64,000 nt of DNA from Charina bottae (GCA_023362775.1 JALMGJ010000006.1:10806501-10870500); one strand, 5' to 3'; numbered from the stretch's first letter, positions 42,918 through 54,855 are shown. A program made the numbers and translations. The notes: a model not told the origin generated them from the letters alone.

Positions 42918-44360
42918 TATGCTGTAATCATCTGACGAAGGCTAGAAATTCCCACTAAACCACAGCTGAAAGGGGAAACATCAGATAGAACATACTGTAG
43001 CACAGGGAATTTTGGGAGCAGTAATTAAATGGACCAAGGTATGTTCTCATTTTCTCCAAAGCTACTTCTGTATTTCTGTAGCAGAATGACACATTTTGGC
43101 ATGAAGAATTTGGAAACAGAAACACAGTCTATTTAAAGAACACATTTGCTGTTTTTATTGGTGCCTTGCAGGGCAAATAATACTGAAAAAAGGGCAATGA
43201 AAAAAAAAAGAATTGAGCCCCACTCTCCAACAAACCAGGTTTCTAGCAACCCACATCATTTTTTTTAAAAGAGTACATCAACTCTTATCTTTGTTATTTA
43301 TCGTGGTGTGAATGATAACATAAAACCAAAACATGAAAATATACAACTTATATTACACTATGTGTTATGAACAAAATATAAATCTATAACTCTATGTTAT
43401 ATTTACATAATTCTTTTTCTTTTCTTTTATTAAGTTTCAAGTGAGATGGTAGGGTTGCACACACACTTTGTTTTAAGCTCCAAGCATTTGATTGTCTTTT
43501 TTTTTCTTCTTTCTTTTTTCCTGCAATTTTTCTTTTTTCCATTTATAATAATAATAATAACAATAATAATAATAATAATAATAATTAATTAAAAAAAGTT
43601 TGGAGAGATAAGCGCTTTAGAACCAACAGAGCTATGGAAATACATTCACCCGGATTAACAAGCACTGCCAGTGAGACAAGCTTTCGACCCCCCCACTAAT
43701 CTTCTTGATGGCTGGTTGAAAAGATATGCAGAACAATTCTAGTATATTCGGTATGCGCTGCTGAGCAGGTGATGGTGGTCTCCATTCAGGTTAAGGGTGG
43801 GAGAGGGGAACGGGTGTCAAACTTGCAGGAGCAGCTAGGAGCCACGCCCCTAGGAGCATCTTACTCATGTCTAATTCAGAAGAAAGTCCCATTGAGCCCA
43901 AGGAGACTTACTCCTAAGTAAGTGCATATTGGACTGAAGTCACAGTCCAGATCTCCCAACCCTACCTCTTCCTCATTGCTTGACAGTGTTGATTACCCAG
44001 AGAGTAGAGGGATATGTTAATTTCCTGAAGAAACTTTCTGTCCCACTCTTAGTTCCCTCATCAGGATGATTACCTCTAACTGAAGACATTATCTTGCAAA
44101 GAAGAAAGGTTGCACCTGCACGCTGTATATAACTGTCCTGTGAGCCTAGCCACTGGCATAGTTTGTAATCTTTGAGTTTCCTGCAAAGCCTACAATGATA
44201 TAGTCAGAAGTCAGAGTGCCTGGTGGCCTGATTCCTGTGTCAGCAATTTATTAATGGCAAAAGGGAGAAAACACCAATTGATAGACCAAAGGAAAAAGAA
44301 ACGACAATATTGTTTTTGTCAATAAAATCATGAAGAAAAAAATTCCCATACATAAAAATG

Positions 44361-44394
<34 letters not shown>

Positions 44395-46243
44395 CAGGGC
44401 AGGATTATGCAATACTTTTCACTGTGCATATTACATGCCTTACATCTGTGGTGGCCCCAATACAGGTCATGAATACTGCTCCTAACTCCATCTATTTTCC
44501 CTTCCAACAGGATATTTTAAAATATCCATGGATTTGGACATGGTGGGTGTTCTCCCTTTAGATGAGTAGGAAGTCCAACTAGGTTCAAAAGGAAATGGCA
44601 GGTCAAATCCACCAAACTTGCTTAGTTGGAAAAGTAACATGACTGAAACGGCATCCACAAAACAGTTGGAGCGCTTTCATTTTCCAACTATCCAGACCAC
44701 CCATAGATACATTCAAGTATAGTGTAACTAGTTAATAAGGATAAATCTGGGAAATTCTCAAGATCCCAGGATCATGGGAGTGGAGTTCACACACAGTCAA
44801 GGAAATCTCTTCCATCACATCCAGAATTTGCTTCTCAACCAGGTAATGTAACCCATTCTGGGGAATTGGCCAGAAATGCACACAGATCTAATTTCTCACT
44901 TCCTTCTGTGTTACACTACCATTGCATCAATCTTTGCATGTTAATGACAAGAAATCAGATCTACTTCTCTCTTTCATGTCTACAGTTGGAATGCTACAAA
45001 GTGGGGTATTTTTTTTTCTCCAGCCCAGATTTTACTGTACTAAAGAAAAATTCAGGGGCTTTATAATATCCAGCTTTTCTTTGAGGCAAGTAGTGTGAAC
45101 TGCAAATGGATCCAGAACTAATATTTCTACTTAAAATCAATGGGATAAATGAGTTGCAAGTAACTTGAGCTCCATGAATTCAAGCATGCTTCAGTTTTGC
45201 TTTCAAATAGTACCACACAACAGTAAATTATTTAAGTGGATTTCAGCTTAAAATTAAGTAGCAAGACAGGAAAGAGGATTGAACTGTATGGTCATTTTAA
45301 AATACTGAACACAGGCCTGACTAAATGGGGCATTCTTTCCTCTCTTTTTTTGGACACAGGCTTGGGTGACTGGAAAAATACTTTCAAGAACAGTAGTCTT
45401 TCACAACATGACTACAAAATTGAAATAAACATGGAATTTTTATATGTGGGGGGAATCTGAAAACAGAGATTTGAGGCCTCAAAATTATATTTTTGGTTGT
45501 TTTCCTCTTGTCCCCAACATTTCCAGATATGAAAGTTCAGAAAAATCTAACTACTTATTGATAAAATTGATTGATTTAGAAGCAAAAGTCAGCTGGTACA
45601 TTTGAAACCATAGTACAGCCCAAGTTAAGCCTTTCCAACTTATAGATTTTAATAAGAAAATATAAGCATGTGTTCTAATGTTCTCCCAAGAATTCAGGGG
45701 CTTAAAAATAGTTAATTAGATCATCTATAGGAGTTTGTAAAAATATCCATTTAAAAATGGAAATGAGGAAACAAAAGTCAGACCTGAATTCTGAAACACT
45801 GCTCAAACTGTAAACTTCAGCAGAAATTTTTGTTGAAATCTCTACATCAATCTAGGATTCTAAATGTACTGTAACAGCTGGTGGAAACTATAGATTCTGG
45901 GTATGTAGTGAATTATGCATACAATTGATCATGAGGCTAGAATATCAAAATTACTAAGCACATTTATGAAAGTAAAACCTGGGCATCTTTAAAAAGTGCC
46001 AGAAATCCCAAACAAATGAATTTATCAAGTCTTGGATGATTCTGCAGTAAGAATTCATGTAGTCTGCATTTTGTCTTTTAAATAAGCATCCCAATCCAGG
46101 ATGGGTTATTTAACGATCAGCTAAAGTTTTAGTGAACTGAGCAGAAGTTTACAATCAGAACAAATTTGGGGAGGTTCAGGGGTTTTTTTTTGGCAGAACA
46201 ATTCTCCTACTTTTTTCCCTAACAGTTGCCATTCAGTCTGATG
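42918..46243. other. Unassigned intergenic DNA
   Basis: The longest stretch here without recognised mobile elements. (AAT)n at 43541-43585 and (CA)n at 44365-44391 are the only tandem repeats. No frame shows a known domain. It could hold conserved non-coding elements of the SOX5 downstream desert, but that cannot be judged from one genome. Confidence 0.4.
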
Positions 46244-46255
46244 AAAAAGAACTTG

Positions 46256-46392
46256 TATAGTCGAAGGCTTTCACGGCCGGAATCCGATGGTTGTTGTGGG
46301 TTTTTCGGGCTGTGTGGCCGTGTTCTGGCAGATTTGGTTAGAACCAAATCTGCCAGAACACGGCCACACAGCCCGGAAAACCTACAACAACC
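46256..46392 (+). mobile_element. PLE-like fold-back element
   Basis: A 51-bp inverted repeat (46289-46339 and 46342-46392, one or two mismatches) with a 2-base spacer. It is preceded by a 33-bp unique 5' part, 'gtcgaaggctttcacggccg'. Perfect 12-bp TSD AAAAAGAACTTG (46244-46255 and 46393-46404). The arms match the outer arms of the 48.5-kb element. No ORF. Confidence 0.9.
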
Positions 46393-46404
46393 AAAAAGAA
46401 CTTG

Positions 46405-48466
46405 GTTTTGAAATTTCTTCGAAAGGAGAAGAAAAATTCCATGAAATTCTCGTGGGTGGAGGGTGGTGTTCCTACAGGGATTTTGCTACAAGATGACTAA
46501 AGGTTATTTGGGAATGACCTGCATTCCATTGTACAATACCACTTCAACAGCCTGCAGCCTCCCACATTAACTCCCAAGGAAAGGCAAAAGAAAGATGGCA
46601 GAAGGGAGCACCTCCTGTTGGGCCTTTTCAAAGTGAGTATCTACAGACGCCTCTGAGTGAAGGAACAATGAGTAACAGAAAACACCACCACCACCACCAG
46701 AACCCGCTGCCTCCTTGGACAGTGCAATACACTCAAAAATGTCACTCAGAGAAGTAGAAAAGACATTGCCAAACAGCCTGAGAAAAAGGCTAAAAATAAT
46801 TTTTAAAGTTCCTCTTTTGCAGGACGGATTGGTTTTTAAGAAACCGCAAGACAGATGTGAGCACATAATTAGATGACAATGAGATACAGAGAAGAAAAAG
46901 AGAGAGAGAGAAAGAGAGAGAGAGGGAGAGAGAAGACACAACTGCAAAAAACTAATACAGCAATGGTCTCATAAGCTAGTATTACAAGCATCCTCTGTTT
47001 TACGAGTTGAGAATTCATTTGAATCCAGGCTTAGTGAATTCACTCATTCAAAAAGGAGGAACTAAACAGTTCACCCTTATTAAACCATGTCTTTAAATAG
47101 ACACTATTGTCTGGTTGCCATTAATTCTAGGGGATAAGTTTTTGCTAAGAGAAGCTTACAATTGTACTGAGTATAATTATTTTCAACTTTAAAAGACATG
47201 TGATGTCAAAGGCTTCCACAGGGACAATAAATGTTCATCTCATTTGGATTATGTTACCAAAAAAAAAAAAAGGTCTATAAAAGTGTGCTGTAAGAAGGTT
47301 AAAGACAATTTTGTTTGTGGGGGAAAAAAGTAATGAAAAAGGGTCTACTGCAAAAACCAATCTCTGAAACGTTGTCACTGAGAAATCGACCCCCCATCCA
47401 TGCAATAATGAGAAGATTTGATTACTCAACTAATTAAAGGCTGAAATAATAATTGTTAGTGACCCTTTGGGGATTAATACAGCAGAATGAAGATGTTAAA
47501 GTATTTAACGATCCTATTTTGCAAATACAAAGCAACTTGTATGGGGAGAAACTTGTATGGGGGGTGGGGGCAGAGAAAAATGCATTCCATGGTGTACTCT
47601 ATAATAATGCATTGAAGTTACACGATCTGGTGGTTTGAAATATTGTATGTCCCATTTTTGCTTTTGTTCAGCAAAACAGCCATGTAACATCAGAAGATAG
47701 ATGCCTTACTGCTATGGTCCTGATCCAGCTTAAGTTAGATATGACTAATTACAGATACAGCCCACCGAATTCAGTGGATTCTACTATTGAGCAGACATTA
47801 TTTGATATTGTCACAATGTACCTGTTCCACTGGTTTCAGTGAGCTATGCAGTGCTTCTTTACTCAGAATTATGTCCCACTGTGCTCCACGGGACTTACAG
47901 GTGATTGACCACAATATAGTAGCTTTCGTCATGATAAACTCTAGCTGAATCAAGACCACTGGCATGAAAAAGTAAACTCCCAGTGCTAACGTAATAATCA
48001 TTTATACAACAATGATGCTCAATGAATCTTGCCATCCTTGGATTTGAAAAATCTCTCTACCTGATCAAGGTGATTGTTTTTTGGTTCAGACAAGATACCC
48101 ATCCTCCATGCAGAAATTGACATGACACCATGGTGCGGATCACTCCTTCTGGTTTACAAACATGGGATTCACTCTATTGGGATAGGATGGTAGTATTTGA
48201 GTGCAAAGTAATTTGTAGCTGTAAGGGAATGTCCAATATTTGTTGCATCTCTCTGTCTTATTGCTATCGCTTTACAAAGTTGAGATGCTAGGGTACACTT
48301 CTGAGCATAAAAAACTAAGGCGCTTTCCCAATTGAAAAAGGGAAAACTTGTCTTATTAAACTGACTAGGGGAGAAGAAGGATTTTATTTGTTTCTCAGAG
48401 ACTGGTTCTCATTCCTGCAAAAAATATTTACTTGCTTGCAAACCAGACCTTGCAAACCTCACTGAA
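46405..48466. other. Unassigned intergenic DNA
   Basis: No gene or repeat family recognised. A purine-rich (GA)n run at 46895-46933 underlies an artefactual frame. Confidence 0.4.
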
Positions 48467-48568
48467 CAACAATGCATTTTGTATTGTCGAAGGCTTTCAC
48501 GGCCGGAGTTCTACTGGCTGTTGTGGGTCTTCCGGGCTGTGTGGCCGTGTTCTGGACGTTTTGGTTCC

Positions 48569-48604
48569 TAACGTTTCGCCAGCATCTGTGGCCAGCATCT
48601 TCAG
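48569..48604 (-). ncRNA. Hammerhead-like motif, opposite arm
   Basis: Mirror copy of the 48700-48735 core on the minus strand: CTGAAGA, stem-loop II, GAAACGTTAGG. Confidence 0.68.
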
Positions 48605-48699
48605 AGGGCAGGAGCACAGACAGAAGCGAAATCTCTGTGCCCAGGTAGAGTGACTCTACCTGGGCACAGAGATTTTGCTTCTGTCTGTGCTCCTGCCCT

Positions 48700-48735
48700 C
48701 TGAAGATGCTGGCCACAGATGCTGGCGAAACGTTA
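48700..48735 (+). ncRNA. Hammerhead-ribozyme-like motif in fold-back arm
   Basis: CTGAAGA (48700-48706), stem II GCTGGC (48708-48713) and GCTGGC (48721-48726) paired with two G-U pairs around a CACAGAT loop, then GAAACGTTAGG. This is the minimal PLE-type hammerhead core with a self-complementary ACGT stem III. The equivalent core on the minus strand is at 48569-48604 in the other arm. Confidence 0.72.
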
Positions 48736-48826
48736 GGAACCACAACTTCCAAAACACGGCCACACAGCCCGGAAGACCCAGAACAGCCAACAATGCATTT
48801 CTTTTTCAGCAGGATGATTATGGTGA

Positions 48827-48879
48827 TCCATCATCCATCCATCCATCCATCCATCCATCCATCCATCCATCCATCCATC

Positions 48880-48941
<62 letters not shown>

Positions 48942-48945
48942 CTAT
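48827..48945 (+). repeat. (ATCC)n(TATC)n microsatellite
   Basis: Begins 27 bp right of the fold-back's TSD; CCAT units switch to CTAT units at about 48880. Confidence 0.97.
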
Positions 48946-49244
48946 CAATCATCTATCATTTATTTGATAACACTAGACTCCTGGTTGTTAGTGCAGGCAG
49001 CTCTGGGTCACAGGTTCACAGAGATGCTCTGTTGCAGGAAACCTTTCATAAACTAATCTTTCCATTAGTTGGATTGTGCACCATGTGCACACACTAGAAC
49101 AGCAGCTCTAATTTTCACACCCTGATCTTAAGGTCAGGCTATCATAAATTGGGGTTTACATAATCCCCAAAACTGTCTGTATGTAGGCTTACTTCTTTAT
49201 GAAGCTTCCTTCAATGCAGTTGGGTTATGCAGAAACCTTCTTGG

Positions 49245-49245
49245 T

Positions 49246-49299
<54 letters not shown>

Positions 49300-49302
49300 A
49301 TC
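49245..49302 (+). repeat. (CTAT)n microsatellite
   Basis: About 13 CTAT units. Confidence 0.95.
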
Positions 49303-51180
49303 TATCTCCTACAAGTCCTTGCTCAAGATGATGAAAGTGAATCTGCTGTAAAAATTGTTTTCAAAGGAGAAAAGAACTGTTGGAAATGTCAGTGGAGGGA
49401 GAATGGTGTATTTGCATTTAAATTAGTCTATGAGATGTCTAAAGAGTATGTGAGATCATCCTGTCTTTCCTTACACAAGCCTCTCTCTGCAGCCTCCCTG
49501 GCTTCTCCAACTTTCATCCAGTCCCAAGAGAAGACATTAAAAAGAATTTCTTCCCTTTGGTCTTTTTTAGCTTGGGAAGTGTGGATATTCCGAGAAGCTT
49601 TTGAATCATAGAAAGAGGTGTAGCAGAAAACCACTTCAATGGTGGCACTCTCCAGCACCTCCAGTAATAAAATAAGCTCCAAAACACCAGCAGGAGAAAT
49701 TCTCAATTACTCAGAGTGGAATATAATAAAACAGAAATAGAACAAAACTTTTGAGAAATTGCAAGGAGGAATATGGTGCAGCATTAGTTAGGACCACAAA
49801 CCATTGCAACTGCTTAGTGTTTTGCATCACAGACATAGCCAAGATTAAATATTCTCATATGTCATGTATTTATGAATTACTCCAACCCTGTTTATTTTGA
49901 TGGGATCTGGAGCTAAAACAAAGTATTAAGGTGGAGCAAAGCCACATCATTAACCCCATCTGCCTGTGCAAAATGGTAGAAGTCAAGGGTCTCAAAGAGT
50001 CAGAAATATTTTGTTCAGAAAAATTGGGAACCATCTGGTTGAGGTTTTTTTTTTCCTATAGAAAAAGAGAACAAAATGTTCAGTTTTCACATTATACATT
50101 TATAATATATATTGAAAGGCTCAAGAGTATGTTTAATAATCCAAACCAAGTGATCAGAGGAAAGTTATGATCGATTTCAAGTCTCTTATAATTCATTCTG
50201 GACTTGATGGCCCATCATTATTTTAATTTTTTTAAAGTGATGAATGGGTCATGGTGAAGTTCCAGCTGTTTTCTTAAGTATATATCAAACCGAGGAAAGG
50301 ATATATTTGTTTTTAAAATACCTTAACAGCTGTACTTATTCTTCTTTATGGTAACTGCCAAATAAAAAATAATGTAGAAAAAGAGAAATAAATTATGCAT
50401 AATTTACTAGCTGGAACTGCTGACCATATTGTTTGTATATTATTCTATGCACTTTTACAACATTAATATGAAGAAGCTGTTCAGCGGGGGGAAAATGTGC
50501 ACAATGATGAAATACAACCATAACAAGACAAAACAAGACATCACAATTGTGATGCTCTATTCTGAACAGAATCCCAGAACAAGTCTGGGAGAGAGAAACA
50601 GGAAAGGTTTTGCTGAAGGAACCACTAGAATTGTGCCAATATGGTGCCAAAGTGGGGGTGGAATCTCACCATTGTCCGAGAAAATCTGTCACTGCCTACA
50701 TCGATAGGATGCCAGCATTTTCACCTGTACAGAAAAGACTGGGCAACCTATAAGACCTACACCTAAACATAAATTCTGCAGTTCTTAGATACAGTGCAGA
50801 GCAAATTATTAAATTAAAATAATAATTTAATATTATTAGAAATTATCTTCTAATTTCCCACTTACCCATCATTAATTCTATTGATACTTATTCAGAAATA
50901 AGAATAAGTCACTGCTACTCATTGATTAAATGGGTTTAGGATGGTAGGTTTAGTCTGCTCTTTGTGCAACATCCCCCCCGCACCGCCTCTCATTGACTAC
51001 TTTTAATATTATTCTGCAGCTGTCCTCAACCTCTGAGATCCACTGGGCATTGATTGCTTATGTGCAAAAAATAGCTTTCCAACTATAAAGGCATCTCTCA
51101 CTTCTTTTAAAGCAAATGAATGTTGGGATTCTCAAAAACCTTCTTTGGAATGCTACATTTTCCCATACTCAGTATACAAG
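49303..51180. other. Unassigned intergenic DNA
   Basis: No exon or repeat family recognised. Confidence 0.35.
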
Positions 51181-51183
51181 CAG

Positions 51184-51226
51184 ATGTATGTATGTATGTA
51201 TGTATGTATGTATGTATGTATGTATG

Positions 51227-51262
<36 letters not shown>

Positions 51263-51264
51263 AT
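51184..51264 (+). repeat. (GTAT)n(ACTT)n microsatellite
   Basis: TGTA units (51184-51228) then CTTA units to 51264. It directly abuts the 3' tail of the SINE that follows, as if grown from that tail. Confidence 0.95.
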
Positions 51265-51465
51265 CCCGCCTTTTTTATTTTTATAAATAACTCAAGGCGG
51301 GGAACATACGGTGGGACTAGAACTCACAGTCTCCTGGTTTGCCATTGGCTCCTTCCTAGGGCTGAGAGACAGGGACTGGCCCAAGGTCACCCAGCCGGCT
51401 TTCGTGCCTAAGGCGGGACTAGAACTCTCAGTCTCCTGGTTTCTAGGGAAAACAAACCTGCCATT
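51262..51465 (-). mobile_element. tRNA-derived SINE with LINE-type tail
   Basis: 'atcccgccttttttattttt' and 'ataactcaaggcgggg' form the tail. The body contains 'ggctgagagacagggactgg', 'cccaaggtcacccagccgg' and two 'gcgggactagaactc' blocks about 105 bp apart, indicating a partial internal duplication. The tRNA head is at the right. Confidence 0.7.
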
Positions 51466-51850
51466 CCTATCTTCCCTACTTCTATCAGCAGCTTTGTTTA
51501 TAAGATTGGGCATGGCCAGCTGCAATCCTTAGTCCCGTGGTCATCCAACTGCTACAGTGCAGGCTGACCTGCTGAGGCCAACGTCTTTCCATTTAGTTGA
51601 TGCAATATCACTGATTTTATTTTGGTTCACACACTCATCTTGGGGGGGGGGGACAGAGAAGGAGAGAGAAAGAAAGAAAAGAAAATAAGAAGACACTAAA
51701 CCCACTTATTTCAGAGTTCTTTCCATCTTCATCCCAACAGACAGCTGAAGTTTACACAAGTCCAGGCAACTTCCCTTAAACCCCAAAAGTAGTACCTGAT
51801 GACATGGGGGTATCTCCTACACATGGCTAGCCCTTCTATTCAAAGCCCTG
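51466..51850. other. Unassigned DNA
   Basis: No gene; a 10-base G run at 51642-51651. Confidence 0.35.
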
Positions 51851-51856
51851 CTTCAT

Positions 51857-51960
51857 ACCATGAATACATACATGATACACACCATGAATACATGCATGAT
51901 ACATACATACCACAAATGCATACATGATACATACATACCATGAATACATACATGATACAG
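51857..51960 (+). repeat. Minisatellite, ~32-bp unit
   Basis: About three imperfect units of 'accatgaatacatacatgat' with 'acatacat' spacers. Confidence 0.85.
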
Positions 51961-53450
51961 GTCTAAAGCTTCAGCTTCTGCACTCATAGCAACATGTGAA
52001 AAGCAAGAAGATGACAGACACGTTGGGAGAATCACTCGTACGCCCCATGTGATCTCCACAAATCACAAAAACTGTTATTGGTGTGATATTAAGATGTAGA
52101 CTCAGCTCCCATTATATAAAAGATGTAACCGTTGGTCTGAAAATTTGGACAGAAGGCTTTGGCCAATCCTTTTCTTTTCATTCCAGTGACCTTATTAGGA
52201 AGCTGGTTCTTCCTTTTTTTTTTGTTTTTCTTCTGTAAAAATCTATGTTTCTATACCTAGCTATTTGCGGAGTAAATTACGATGCCACACAGAATCAAAC
52301 TTTTTGGGAATAAAATCCAGTTACTCAATTTCCCTCCCACAATTGTCTCTTTTTTTCCCCTTATTAGTACCATTGACACACAATACATGCACATACACAC
52401 ACACAAATCCAAAGTCCTTATACACACACACACACACACACACACGTCTTTCTCTCTTTGTTTGATTCACCTGAGAATGGCTCTTACAGTTTCCATTCAA
52501 GTTCATTAAAAGAAAAAAGCAACAATAACTAACCTTACCGGCTGCTGGCAATGGACTTCTTCAAGGGATTGTCTAAGACACAATACTGCCCTAATTTAAG
52601 ACTGAAGACAATATGAAAGAAAGAAAATCAAGACAACCAATGAGAAAAGAAAACATGAAATGGAAATCATTCCTCACATTAGTACAGATTTGGCACTTGC
52701 TCAAAACTTGGTCTGGTGTGCAAGTGGTGAAAGGATGAATGTAGGACCTGCCTAGAAAGGAAGGGGCTGGTTGGCCAGTGGGTTGGGGTGGCTACAACAG
52801 AGATGTATATCATGTCTAACTGCAGCCCATGTACAGTAGCAGAGTTTGCTCAGGTAATGCTCATCAAGGCTGAGCAGAGATCAGAGTGGGAAGAGGCTAG
52901 GAAATCCTGATTTTGGGACCTGAAGACTTGAAGGACCCTTCTAAGGATGCGGATAGAACAATAAGGAAGGACAGGTATATAGCCAACTGATTGCATTTTG
53001 GATGATTAATTTATATCTTTCTCTTTGAAAAGACCATAACTGAGTGCTGGACCATAAACTTATTTGCAAAAGGGCCGACATTCAGAATTTTGGAGGGGTT
53101 GAGAACCCACTGTCTACTAGACCAAGATGCACAGGTCTAGATGAGGACTGGGCAACCTTTATTCTGTCACGAGCTACATTCCCTCAGGAGTAATCCGCTA
53201 GGGCCACACCGCTGGCAACAGGTGGGGCCAGAGCCCAAAGTGGATACTATCCACTTTTCCTGATACCTTCTTGTCTTGTCTCATGCCGAGAGCTCTAGGG
53301 AAGGGGCAGGCCATTCTTAGTACTGATTCCAGCAGCTCTGAAGGTAGACTGAGGGCCCATTCCTGTTCTAAAAGGATGAGTGGCCTGACCTGACATAAAG
53401 TACGTTCATAAGATCAAAGGTCTGGACTGTAAATGATATAACTAATGCAA
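51961..53450. other. Intergenic DNA downstream of SOX5
   Basis: Holds (CA)n tracts at 52390-52445. No recognised exon. The distal SOX5 3' UTR may reach into the right part: AATAAA-type signals on the minus strand occur at about 53454. Confidence 0.35.
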
Positions 53451-53879
53451 ACGTTTATTGCATCCTGCACAGTATCCCACTGGCGCTGGTATAAGACACC
53501 AAAGGCTCTGAGCAGGTCCTAAAAGTTCAATCTCCAGCATGTTGATTCTCCTACATGATAATCCTCAGGGTCTCTTCCCTGCTGCTGAGCAACTATGACT
53601 CAGATTCTTCATGGGTCCAACCTGGCTTGGTGCCCTGCATTCCAGCCAGATGCATAACATGCTTTCAAGTCTAATTCTGGAAAGGTGGAAGAAAAGGTGG
53701 TGGAAAAATGGGGGGGGGGGAGGGGGAGAAATTAAAAGAATTGTATCATTTCTTCCCCCCTTCATCGGATGCAATATCTCTCCCAACCCCACCCCAAAAT
53801 CTTAATTTCTCTTTAAATTGTACACAAAACAACAGAACACATTCACAAGCCACTTGTTGGCACTGTGTACCTGAGTGAG

Positions 53880-54293
53880 AATTTTCTAGAACATTATAGA
53901 ACAAATAGCCATAAAGTTTATTTGAAAAAAATAATAATAAAAGGTCGAACGGGTAAGACTTCAGTGCTCGGGTATAGCAGCTGAATTACTGGCATTATGT
54001 TACCCATAGCTTATTTTTGTCCTTTTTTTCTTTGTCATCATTGACTTCCTTGATAGGGTTTCTTCCTCTGAGCCTTTGTCTTTTTTTAGAATTTCTTTCT
54101 TGCTTTTCCAAAGTTTTCAATGCAGGCTGATGTCTCATGATCAGCTGACGCCCCAACTAGTTAAGACTAAAGAGTTTTAAGTAACAGTCAGTGTATGAGG
54201 ATTAAGTTCATGTGCTTGGCCACTGGGTAAGAAACCAGACGGGGCTCTCCGCTAGAGTCCTCCAAGGTCAAAACCAAGAATGGGAACCCCTTA
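53880..54293 (-). other. SOX5: SOX5 3' UTR (proximal part; end uncertain)
   Basis: Minus-strand DNA immediately after the SOX5 stop codon. A consensus AATAAA on the minus strand at 53917-53922 could end a short 3' UTR isoform; another lies near 53454-53459. The true end cannot be read from sequence alone. Confidence 0.6.
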
Positions 54294-54600
54294 TCAGTTG
54301 GCTTGCCCTGCAATGTGGTTCTCACTATCACTGCCGTAGTCCACATCGGGGTCATCGTCTTCATCCTCATCGTCTTCGTACATTTCACCATTGATGTCCT
54401 CGGTCTGAATCTCCTCTTTGACATGGGAAGTCTCCTCACTTTTGATGCCATAAGTGCTCTGGATAACGGGCATCCCAGGCTCTGGGCTACTAGATATACT
54501 TGAATGCTCTGAGGGAAGATGTGGGGAGGACATTCCTGTCATGGCAATTGCTCCTGGATAGACGACGCCAGCTGTAGCAATAGGAATCTGTGCTTGCTGT
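54294..54600 (-). CDS. SOX5: SOX5 terminal coding exon
   Basis: SOX5 is an HMG-box SoxD transcription factor that acts in the nucleus in cartilage and neural development. This exon encodes its last 101 residues, after the HMG box. It starts [20 protein letters not shown], continues with [15 protein letters not shown], and ends with an acidic run and [15 protein letters not shown] before TGA. These match my recollection of vertebrate SOX5 and differ from SOX6 and SOX13. The acceptor is cttaccacccacag|A with a polypyrimidine tract, and the first base completes a split codon (GG|A, Gly), the phase expected for the preceding NVG. The acidic run is almost all Asp/Glu over about 14 residues. No other SOX5 exon is in the window. 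Confidence 0.94.
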
Positions 54601-54692
54601 CTGTGGGTGGTAAAGGAAAACAGGCATGAAAAATAGTTGAAAATGGAACAGGGTGTGCTCTTCAAAGTGGTTCTTCTCTTTCCCATGTTTTA

Positions 54693-54855
54693 GAGTAGAG
54701 GTGGAACTTCTTCAGATGTTGCTGGAGTACAATTCCCGACAGCTCCACTTAGCATGGCCAATGGCGAGAGATGCCAGATTAATTAATTAATTAATTTAGA
54801 AAAATAAATATATTTGTAGTTCAGCAACATCTGGAGAGCCACATGTTCTCCATCT
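54693..54855. mobile_element. Degenerate MITE with (TTAA)n insertion
   Basis: 'ggtggaacttcttcagatgttgctgga' and 'ttcagcaacatctggagagcc...catctc' are complementary ends around 'gtacaattcccgacagctcc'. The (ATTA)n run sits in the middle. It lies about 95 bp upstream of the SOX5 acceptor. Confidence 0.5.

Larger units (their letters stand above)
48480..48787 (+). mobile_element. PLE-like fold-back element with hammerhead motifs
   Basis: Two arms of about 135 bp (48516-48650 and 48654-48787), nearly perfect inverted repeats with a 3-base spacer. A ~36-bp unique 5' part shares 'gtcgaaggctttcacggccgga' with the 46.3-kb element. Perfect 13-bp TSD CAACAATGCATTT (48467-48479 and 48788-48800). Each arm holds a hammerhead-like core. 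The arm identity and intact TSD suggest a young insertion. No protein is encoded. Confidence 0.92.

Noticed and set aside
46567..46947. A 126-codon minus frame with Gly and Ser/Leu runs
   Set aside because: Its ends lie in (GA)n and (CCA)n simple repeats; the remainder has no recognisable domain.
49428..49706. A 92-codon minus frame with faint resemblance to 46567-46947
   Set aside because: Similarity is a few scattered residues and not convincing at DNA level; could be an old shared repeat, but not supported.
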